This document shows, piece after piece, positions 1-4,653 of a stretch of DNA of 6,276 nt (positions are counted from its first letter, which is position 1; the number at the start of each line of letters is the position of its first letter). The notes beneath the pieces were generated by a model that saw only the letters and a list, made by a program, of their open reading frames with translations, was not told the DNA's origin and did not search any database. Made by a program: the position numbers and the translations under genes. The DNA comes from JBDRAU01 sp043823315 (GTDB lineage Bacteria; Patescibacteriota; UBA1384; DTJR01): the NCBI GenBank assembly GCA_043823315.1, contig JBDRAU010000046.1, forward strand, positions 1-6,276, written 5' to 3'.

Positions 1-1379
1 ACTACCACTCCTTCCCATCTAGCTGAGAAATTATCTTTATCAATTACTGTATTGAATGGAGTTCCGATACCCCAGTTGAACTGAATGTTCTCTGATCTAG
101 TTTTGAGATATGTATCGAAGGATTTACCATTGTAGTAACAACCCTGTAGGCCATCGATGAGATTGGGAGTAATGGAGGCTAGCACACTAACCGTCACTGA
201 AGGAGTAGGCGAGGGCGAGGGAACTGGTGTAGCGGTTACTGTTCCTGCCGCACATTGATAATTCTTATCGTGCTTAAGATCAGCTACGGGGATAATTTGT
301 TCCTTCTGTCCGCTACTTGACCAATACAACTGAACGCTAGCATCGGAAGTGTTCTCGAAGTATTCGAGTCGCAGTGAGACCGGAACTCCGGCTTGCAATG
401 TAACGCTCGCCTCTTTAGTTTGAGTAGTCGTATTATTATTCCAGTCGTTGATATACTGCTTTCCGCCTATCCATAGACGAACCGCATCGTCATAATTAAC
501 CTTAAATTTGTATGTTTCTGTGTATTTGGGAACTACCATACCTTCCCATCTAACCGAGAAGTGGTCAAACGATCCATTTACAACCGCCGGACCCCTGCCC
601 CAAATAAAGTTGACATTTTCGGTTCTAGGGCCAATGTATGCGTCAAAAGATTTTCCATTGTAATAACAACCCCTCAGGCCATCTACTAAATTAGGATCGA
701 GCGGGGGAATTGAGGCTGATGGTGAAGGTGACGGGGAAGGAGTCGGTGTAACTAGAGCCGTAGGCAAATCAAGAACACCCTCTAAACAGCCATCCTCATT
801 TTTACCAACGAACATCACATCGACATCACCAGTTAAACCCGTTCTATTAATGTATGAAGTCCATGTAGTATTTAAAGCAATATAATTATAGACTTTCTTA
901 TACCCCATTCCATCGCCAAAAATTAGATAGATTCTATCACCGTTCCCTCCCCAGTTCCTACCAAGAGGGGTTAGACCAAAATCAATTCTTGACACAGTCA
1001 CAGTAGAGGTTCTTTTTGCCCCCATAACTAATCGAAACTTGCCCTGGGGATTGGCTTTGTTGATAACGATATTCCAAGCCTTGACTTTTTCCCCAAAGGT
1101 AGCTTTCTCCTGATCGGTTGGAGTGGCTGCTGTTTTAGTGGCAAGACTTTTGGTTCTAGTACATGCCACCGCCATCTTTTCAGAACATTGAGTCGTACTA
1201 TACCAACCTTTCATGCTTCCATCGCGATAACAGTCGGAAACTGCATCAGCATTAGAGCTTGCAGGCGTATCAGCGGATACGCTTGTAAACCTCAAAACTA
1301 CCCCTACTACAACAGCTAGAATCGCCACTACCGTCACAGCATAGATAAAACTTTTTTGGATAGAGACCTTCGATTTCAT
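1..1379 (-). CDS. Exported PA14-domain surface protein, 3' end outside the window
   Basis: The reading frame is open from the ATG at 1379 to the window edge (459 codons, no stop). Residues 1-9 are basic and 10-29 are hydrophobic, so the protein is exported, either by a cleaved signal peptide (VSA-D near 34-37) or held by an N-terminal anchor. Residues about 45-205 form a domain I do not recognise, with C50, C65, C73 and C198. A Pro/Thr/Ser linker follows (211-222). Residues about 232-368 are a PA14 domain: GCYYNGKSFD near the start, FSVRWEG, then YDDAVRLWIGG with the typical paired Asp (D297-D298), and LEYFE and LYWSS strands. A second linker (383-394) leads to a second PA14 copy from 405, cut by the window edge; its first 35 residues match copy 1 at about 24 positions. 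PA14 modules commonly bind carbohydrate or occur in surface enzymes and adhesins; which applies here is unknown, and an enzymatic domain could lie beyond the edge. It follows rsmI on the same strand but appears to have its own promoter. Confidence 0.88.
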   Translation of the reverse strand, partial: MKSKVSIQKSFIYAVTVVAILAVVVGVVLRFTSVSADTPASSNADAVSDCYRDGSMKGWYSTTQCSEKMAVACTRTKSLATKTAATPTDQEKATFGEKVKAWNIVINKANPQGKFRLVMGAKRTSTVTVSRIDFGLTPLGRNWGGNGDRIYLIFGDGMGYKKVYNYIALNTTWTSYINRTGLTGDVDVMFVGKNEDGCLEGVLDLPTALVTPTPSPSPSPSASIPPLDPNLVDGLRGCYYNGKSFDAYIGPRTENVNFIWGRGPAVVNGSFDHFSVRWEGMVVPKYTETYKFKVNYDDAVRLWIGGKQYINDWNNNTTTQTKEASVTLQAGVPVSLRLEYFENTSDASVQLYWSSSGQKEQIIPVADLKHDKNYQCAAGTVTATPVPSPSPTPSVTVSVLASITPNLIDGLQGCYYNGKSFDTYLKTRSENIQFNWGIGTPFNTVIDKDNFSARWEGVV

Positions 1380-1381
1380 AA

Positions 1382-1389
1382 CCCTCCTT
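1382..1389 (-). promoter_or_regulatory. Shine-Dalgarno site of the PA14 gene
   Basis: Read on the minus strand, AAGGAGGG lies just before the ATG at 1379. It is a near-perfect anti-16S match, but only 2-3 bases separate it from the start codon, shorter than usual. No other in-frame start with a better spacing is visible before the hydrophobic segment, so this ATG is kept as the start. Confidence 0.75.
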
Positions 1390-1406
1390 AAAAACTAATC
1401 AATCAA

Positions 1407-1436
1407 ATTATAACTAATTTACATATGCTTTTGCAA
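1407..1436 (-). promoter_or_regulatory. Candidate sigma-70-type promoter for the PA14 gene
   Basis: On the minus strand a perfect TATAAT (1412-1407) is preceded by TTGCAA (1436-1431) with an 18-bp spacer. The expected start of transcription is near 1400, giving a leader of about 20 nt that still contains the Shine-Dalgarno site. The -35 box begins just behind the rsmI stop codon, so the PA14 gene can be expressed separately from rsmI even though both are on one strand. No terminator hairpin is visible in the gap, so read-through from rsmI is also possible. Confidence 0.5.
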
Positions 1437-1438
1437 CC

Positions 1439-2200
1439 TCAACTAAAGATCGCTAAAACAAACTCCCCTTTTTCGGGTATCCTATTTATATTATCATCTG
1501 TTACATTAAATAAATCAAGTACTAAAATTTCCTCGAAGACCTTTGTCAGTTCTCTCCCGATAAGGAGTTTTTTGTGGGGTATTTTTTCCTTTAGAAATGA
1601 GATTGTTTTCCTGACCCTTTTAGGGGATTCGAAGAAAAAAACCGGATATTTAAGACCGGAAATTTCTCGAGCTAATTTCTCTCTGCCTTTCTTTTTCGGA
1701 AAAAAGCCGAGGAATCTAAAATCAGAACAAGCAAAAGGAGCAACCGAAATTAATGCCAGTAGCGGGCTTGGCCCAGGCACAGGAATAATCTTGATATCGT
1801 TTTTTATTGCAAGCTCATTTAATTTAGCCCCCGGATCGGAAAGGTTCGGCGTACCACCGTCGGAAAGGCAGGCAATACTACGGCCGTTCTTTAGTTCTTC
1901 GATAACAAAGTTTAGTTTTGCCTCGGATGAATGTTGGTGAAGTGATATGAGCTTCTTATTTATATTGTATTTTCTAGTTAGCTTGATCGTCTGCCTCGTA
2001 TCTTCACAAATAATATAATCAACACTTTTCATTACTTCGAGAGCCCGCAGTGTAATATCGCTAAATGAACCAATTGGAGATGCAATCATGTAAACCCGCC
2101 CACCAATGTATCCATCATTTGATGTGATATGACTGATGGACTTTGTTTCTTGATTCGAAACTCTAGAATCATGTTTAGGATTGGTGAGTGGGTAAAGCAT
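1439..2200 (-). CDS. rsmI: 16S rRNA (cytidine(1402)-2'-O)-methyltransferase RsmI
   Basis: RsmI uses S-adenosylmethionine to 2'-O-methylate C1402 in the decoding centre of 16S rRNA. The 253-residue product carries the family motifs in order: ASPIGSFSDITLRALE (40-55), EDTRQT (66-71), LSDGGTPNLSDPG (112-124, where the family usually has SDAGTP), VPGPSPLLAL (141-150), LGFFPKK (164-170), FFESPKR (189-195), GRELTKVFEE (215-224) and GEFVLAI (245-251). It ends right after the last core strand, so the short C-terminal region found in longer homologues such as the E. coli enzyme (about 286 residues) is absent. The start at 2200 has AGGA seven bases upstream and gives about 33 residues of polar N-terminal extension; the only other nearby Met (M38) lies inside the first core strand and would destroy the fold. 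It is the first gene of the leftward pair and is divergent from the atp operon. Confidence 0.95.
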   Translation of the reverse strand: MLYPLTNPKHDSRVSNQETKSISHITSNDGYIGGRVYMIASPIGSFSDITLRALEVMKSVDYIICEDTRQTIKLTRKYNINKKLISLHQHSSEAKLNFVIEELKNGRSIACLSDGGTPNLSDPGAKLNELAIKNDIKIIPVPGPSPLLALISVAPFACSDFRFLGFFPKKKGREKLAREISGLKYPVFFFESPKRVRKTISFLKEKIPHKKLLIGRELTKVFEEILVLDLFNVTDDNINRIPEKGEFVLAIFS

Positions 2201-2207
2201 GTGAAAA

Positions 2208-2211
2208 TCCT
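2208..2211 (-). promoter_or_regulatory. Ribosome binding site supporting the long rsmI start
   Basis: On the minus strand TAGGAT stands before the ATG at 2200, with AGGA at 2211-2208 and a 7-nt spacer. It is modest but well placed, and it supports starting rsmI here despite the unusual N-terminal extension. Confidence 0.5.
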
Positions 2212-2309
2212 ACCAAATAAAAACCTTTCTCACAAGAAATCAACCCTCGGAGGATGTCGCAAGTCAGCATAATGTTACGTAATATCGTTCAGCCAAATAT
2301 CTAAAGTAT

Positions 2310-2415
2310 TGTCATTGCGAGGTACTCCGAAGCAATCTCGCAGAAGTAGTATGAGGTTTGGGTTGAAGGCAGATTTGTGTTCCACCCACAAATCCCCCAA
2401 AACCACGCAATGACA
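2310..2415. repeat. 106-bp inverted-repeat (MITE/REP-like) element
   Basis: The ends are a 14-bp inverted repeat: TGTCATTGCGAGGT at 2310-2323 and ACCACGCAATGACA at 2402-2415, with one mismatch. Inside, GATTTGTG (2372-2379) and CACAAATC (2387-2394) form a perfect 8-bp stem with a 7-nt loop, and GGTTTGGG (2355-2362) can extend it imperfectly with CCCAAAACC (2396-2404). The left part continues to CCGAAGCAATCTCG (2327-2340). From memory, sequences of the form GTCATTGCGAGG...CGAAGCAATCTC recur as dispersed non-coding repeats in several bacterial genomes, which I cannot confirm here. No target-site duplication is visible in the flanks and no transposase is present, so it would be a non-autonomous or purely structural element. 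Confidence 0.6.
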
Positions 2416-2481
2416 GAAAATAAGCCACAAACAACATCAAGCAGAGTTACCATTTGCAAACAATAATCAAGGGTCTGAGGA

Positions 2482-2510
2482 TTGATCTTTTTTAAAAAGT
2501 CTGTTATTTT
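2482..2510 (+). promoter_or_regulatory. Candidate promoter of the atp operon
   Basis: TTGATC (2482-2487) and TATTTT (2505-2510) are separated by 17 bp, and a TG one base before the -10 box (2502-2503) makes it an extended -10 type. The predicted transcription start near 2517 leaves about 14 nt before the atpZ ATG at 2531. The spacer contains the A/T palindrome CTTTTTTAAAAAG (2487-2499). The boxes are imperfect and A/T-rich DNA gives such matches by chance, so confidence is low. Confidence 0.35.
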
Positions 2511-2530
2511 TGTTAGTTGTAGAGCCAATT

Positions 2531-2755
2531 ATGAAAAAGCGACTCTTTTTTTCTTTTCAATTTCTTGGTAAAGTGGCTGTGGCAACAGTTTTGCCGCTTT
2601 CGGTATTTGTGTTGTCCGGAAGATTTCTGGATAACAAGCTCGGCACCAGTCCTTATCTGCTTATTGCTGGTGTCGCAATTTCTTTGTTGGCTTCGATACT
2701 TTGGTTAAGGAAAATAAGCGTTCGGGCTGTAAAACAAATAAATGATATGAATTAA
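2531..2755 (+). CDS. atpZ: AtpZ/AtpI-family ATP synthase accessory membrane protein
   Basis: A 74-residue protein with two membrane helices (about 12-31 and 42-60), a basic N-terminus (MKKR) and a basic C-terminal segment. The loop GRFLDNKLGTSPYLLIAG (30-47), with G30, D34, G38 and P41, is the hallmark of the AtpZ/AtpI family (F0F1 ATPase gene 1 type). These proteins are encoded first in many atp operons and are linked to c-ring or Fo assembly, or to ion supply for it. The exact role in this organism is inferred. An upstream in-frame TTG at 2510 would add seven residues, but it overlaps the candidate -10 box and has no ribosome site, so the ATG at 2531 is preferred; upstream AGAG (2521-2524) is only a weak Shine-Dalgarno. 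The stop codon directly abuts the atpB start. Confidence 0.85.
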   Translation: MKKRLFFSFQFLGKVAVATVLPLSVFVLSGRFLDNKLGTSPYLLIAGVAISLLASILWLRKISVRAVKQINDMN

Positions 2756-3493
2756 ATGGAAATTTCACTCGCTGCGGAAAAGATAGGTCACATTGGTTCT
2801 TTGCCGGTTACAAATAGCATGCTCTTATCATGGATCGCTTCTATATTTCTAGCTATTATGGCTTTTTGGGCCAGTTTAAAAGTTTCCCTAATCCCGACAA
2901 AAGTTCAAAATTTTTTCGAGGCGATTATCGAATTTCTATACGATACTGCCAATTCAGTGCTCGAAGACGAAAAAGCTACCCGCAAATATTTTCCTCTTGT
3001 TGCTACTCTATTCATTTTTATAATCACCAATAACTGGCTAGGACTTTTGCCGGGAGTTGGAACTATTGGCATACACGAAATCAGCCGCGAGGGTCATGAA
3101 GTCTTGGTTCCGATCCTACGGTCCGGCAACGCCGATCTGAATATGACACTGGCGCTGGCAATCGTCACCATGATTGCGGTACAAGTCTTCGGAGTTGCAG
3201 CAATAGGTACTTTCAAATACGCCAAAAAATACTTTAATTTTAGCGGAGTTATTGAATTCTTCGTCGGAATACTGGAACTTCTGGGCGAGTTCGCTAAAAT
3301 AGTATCGTTTTCCTTTAGACTTTTTGGCAATGTTTTTGCCGGAGAGGTTTTACTGGTAGTAATTGCCTTCTTAGTAGCATATATAGCTCCGCTACCGTTT
3401 ATGTTCTTGGAGCTATTTGTCGGCTTTATCCAGGCCCTTGTATTTACAATGCTCGCTCTGGTATTTATCAAAGGGGCAATTCAGACACATTAA
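2756..3493 (+). CDS. atpB: F-type ATP synthase subunit a (Fo)
   Basis: Subunit a is the stator channel protein that passes protons to and from the c-ring. The 245-residue product is very hydrophobic with five to six membrane segments. It contains the conserved early block NNWLGLLPG (92-100) and the core helix FRLFGNVFAGE (187-197), with the essential arginine R188 (E. coli R210) and E197 (E. coli E219). The last helix reads LELFVGFIQALVFTMLA (218-234): Q226 matches E. coli Q252 and E219 sits where E. coli has H245, so both half-channel positions carry Glu. The ATG follows the atpZ TAA with no gap and without a clear Shine-Dalgarno, so translation is probably coupled to atpZ. Length is normal for bacterial subunit a. 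Confidence 0.97.
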   Translation: MEISLAAEKIGHIGSLPVTNSMLLSWIASIFLAIMAFWASLKVSLIPTKVQNFFEAIIEFLYDTANSVLEDEKATRKYFPLVATLFIFIITNNWLGLLPGVGTIGIHEISREGHEVLVPILRSGNADLNMTLALAIVTMIAVQVFGVAAIGTFKYAKKYFNFSGVIEFFVGILELLGEFAKIVSFSFRLFGNVFAGEVLLVVIAFLVAYIAPLPFMFLELFVGFIQALVFTMLALVFIKGAIQTH

Positions 3494-3530
3494 TTAATTA
3501 TAGAAAAAATAAAATAATTTCGGAGGAAAT
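3494..3530 (+). promoter_or_regulatory. A/T-rich translation initiation region and strong Shine-Dalgarno of atpE
   Basis: The 37-nt gap between atpB and atpE is almost pure A/T up to the site GGAGGA at 3522-3527, placed three to four bases before the ATG. It is the best ribosome site of the operon. Subunit c is needed in about ten or more copies per complex, and the well-studied E. coli atpE has an A/U-rich enhancer plus a strong Shine-Dalgarno for the same reason, so this is likely an analogous solution. Confidence 0.65.
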
Positions 3531-3770
3531 ATGGAAAATGGACTTTCGCTAGAGATAGTACAAACTATCGCATCAGCTGCAACAATTACTATTGGAGCAA
3601 TCGCTCCGGCAGTAGCAATCGGCTGGATCGGTTCAAAGGGAGTTGAAGCAATCGGCCGAAATCCTGAATCGGCTGGAAAAGTACAAACTTCGATGATCTT
3701 GGCAATTGCCTTTGCCGAGGCCATCGCTATCTATGCTTTGGTCATCGCCTTGATCGTTAAATTCGTCTAA
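3531..3770 (+). CDS. atpE: F-type ATP synthase subunit c (rotor ring)
   Basis: A 79-residue hairpin of two membrane helices joined by the polar loop GRNPE (42-46; E. coli ARQPD), which contacts gamma and epsilon. The ion-carrying carboxylate is E63 in helix 2 (E. coli D61, at the same two-residue offset as the loop). The Na+-ligand residues of sodium-type rings are absent: the helix-1 Gln position is I30 and the residue after E63 is Ala rather than Ser, so proton use is predicted. In helix 1 the usual glycine packing motif is replaced by alanine: A23, A25, A27, A29, then G31, with P26 in between. Such alanine motifs are known to affect ring size in alkaliphilic Bacillus. Length and topology are normal. 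The gene sits between atpB and atpF, with only 2 nt to atpF. Confidence 0.97.
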   Translation: MENGLSLEIVQTIASAATITIGAIAPAVAIGWIGSKGVEAIGRNPESAGKVQTSMILAIAFAEAIAIYALVIALIVKFV

Positions 3771-3772
3771 AG

Positions 3773-4255
3773 ATGGAAGCATTAGAAAGTCTCGGAATTG
3801 ACTGGAGGCTACTTATCGCTCAAATAATTAATTTTTTGATCCTGCTTTTTCTATTACGCTTTTTTCTCTACAAGCCAATTGTAGGCATGCTAATAAAAAG
3901 GAAAGAAAAGATATCTCAAGGATTGAAAGACGCGCAGGATGCTAAAGAGCAATTAGAGCAAGCCTCGGCAAAGAGCAAACAGACTCTGACAGAAGCTTCG
4001 CTTGTAAGCGAAAAAATCATCAGTTCAGCCAAGAGGGAGATGGAAGAGCAAACAGGGGCCGAGATTAAAAGAGCACAACTTAAGGCCGAGGAGATTCTTG
4101 CCTCTTCTCGTAAGCAGGCGGCTTTAGAGCAAGCCAAAATCGTCGAGAAAGCCAAGCGCGAAATCACTGATCTGGCTTTGACTATTAGCGAAAAAGTTAT
4201 AGGTAGCCAAGTCGACAAAGACGACATTAAGAAAGTAAGCGAAAAAATTAAATAA
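3773..4255 (+). CDS. atpF: F-type ATP synthase subunit b (peripheral stalk)
   Basis: A 160-residue protein with one N-terminal membrane helix (about 13-35, starting WRLLIAQIINFLILL) followed by the conserved YKPI at the membrane border and a long, highly charged Lys/Glu/Ala-rich helix (about 42-135) that forms the right-handed coiled coil of the stator. The C-terminal block ITDLALTISEKVIG (131-144) is the delta-binding region of the family. Only one b-type gene is seen, so the stalk is predicted to be a b homodimer rather than b/b'. The ATG begins 2 nt after the atpE stop and lacks a strong ribosome site, and its stop TAA overlaps the atpH ATG by one base (TAATG), pointing to coupled translation on both sides. 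Confidence 0.96.
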   Translation: MEALESLGIDWRLLIAQIINFLILLFLLRFFLYKPIVGMLIKRKEKISQGLKDAQDAKEQLEQASAKSKQTLTEASLVSEKIISSAKREMEEQTGAEIKRAQLKAEEILASSRKQAALEQAKIVEKAKREITDLALTISEKVIGSQVDKDDIKKVSEKIK

Positions 4256-4653
4256 TGAAATACTCCTTTGCCGAGTTAGCGCGAGTTTCACAAGACAGTC
4301 TAGACCCACAAAATTTAAGCCGGCTCGCTAAAACGCTTTGGCTTGAACTTCAAAAACAAAAGAAATTCAGCCAGCTCGACAGATTGCTTAGATTGATCGA
4401 CGAGGAAAAAGCCAAAAGAGATGGAAAAATAATAGTAAAAGTTACAAGCGCGCAGAAGCTTGATGAACAAATGAAGCTTGATATTAAAAAAAAGATAGAA
4501 AGTAAAACCGGCTTAAAAACTGAAGCCTCATTTCTTGAAGATCAAAGTATCTTAGGGGGACTTAAAATCAAAATTCAAGATGAAGTACTGGATCTTTCGT
4601 GGAGAGGAAAATTAGAAAAAATTAAACAAATGACAGAGGACGCAAATGAGTGA
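4255..4653 (+). CDS. atpH: F-type ATP synthase subunit delta, short form
   Basis: Delta joins the top of F1 (alpha N-termini) to the b stalk. At 132 residues it is much shorter than the usual 175-180. The C-terminal domain is complete and typical: VKVTSAQKLDEQ (61-72), then a SILGGLKIKI core (98-107) and VLDLSWRGKLEKIK (111-124), which matches the family pattern of a GG-containing strand followed by D-S-RG-LE. In E. coli this domain begins near residue 103-105; here it begins near 58, so about 45 residues of the N-terminal six-helix bundle are missing. No frameshift is visible: the gene is tightly fitted between atpF (1-nt overlap) and atpA (8-nt overlap), so the short form is likely native. 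The N-terminal MKYSFAELARVSQ still resembles the start of a delta protein. Confidence 0.9.
   Translation: MKYSFAELARVSQDSLDPQNLSRLAKTLWLELQKQKKFSQLDRLLRLIDEEKAKRDGKIIVKVTSAQKLDEQMKLDIKKKIESKTGLKTEASFLEDQSILGGLKIKIQDEVLDLSWRGKLEKIKQMTEDANE
4636..4640 (+). promoter_or_regulatory. Shine-Dalgarno of atpA inside atpH
   Basis: AGAGGA (4635-4640) lies five bases before the atpA ATG at 4646, within the last codons of atpH. With the 8-nt gene overlap (ATGAGTGA) it fixes the atpA start and suggests reinitiation by ribosomes finishing atpH. Confidence 0.6.

Larger units (their letters stand above)
2201..2530. other. Divergent intergenic region between rsmI and the atp operon
   Basis: About 330 bp with no convincing gene. 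It should contain promoters for both directions. From left to right it holds the rsmI ribosome binding site (2208-2211), a stretch to about 2309 in which I see nothing firm, the inverted-repeat element at 2310-2415, and an A/T-rich part with a candidate atp promoter (2482-2510). No tRNA, riboswitch or terminator was recognised. For a genome this compact it is a long gap, and the inserted repeat accounts for about a third of it. Confidence 0.7.

Noticed and set aside
1425..1940. 171-codon open frame opposite rsmI
   Set aside because: It is fully antisense to a gene with clear family motifs, and the translation is low-complexity Ser/Phe/Lys-rich with no recognisable domain.
2215..2243. TTGATT - 17 bp - TTATTT as an rsmI promoter on the minus strand
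   Set aside because: The transcript would begin only about seven bases before the ATG and lose the ribosome binding site. The real rsmI promoter is probably further upstream and was not identified.
2254..2304. 16-codon frame on the + strand starting right after a GGAGG
   Set aside because: The Shine-Dalgarno directly touches the ATG with no spacing, and the GGAGG belongs to a small CCTCGGAGG palindrome. No support for a leader peptide.
2301..2528. 75-codon open frame on the minus strand in the intergenic region
   Set aside because: It spans the inverted-repeat element and the candidate atp promoter, its product resembles no family, and no good ribosome site precedes it. The frame is better explained as chance.
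2510..2530. Upstream TTG start for atpZ
   Set aside because: It overlaps the candidate -10 box, lacks a ribosome site, and adds residues in front of the typical MKK start.
3094..3471. 125-codon frame opposite atpB
   Set aside because: Antisense to a conserved membrane protein gene; its Ser/Thr/Lys-rich product is what the complement of hydrophobic codons gives.
3531..3770. Possible sodium-type ATP synthase
   Set aside because: The Gln of helix 1 and the Ser after the carboxylate that mark Na+-binding c subunits are replaced by Ile and Ala.
3916..4227. 103-codon frame opposite atpF
   Set aside because: Antisense to the coiled-coil region of subunit b; the Ser/Ala/Leu-rich product is a by-product of Lys/Glu/Ala codons.
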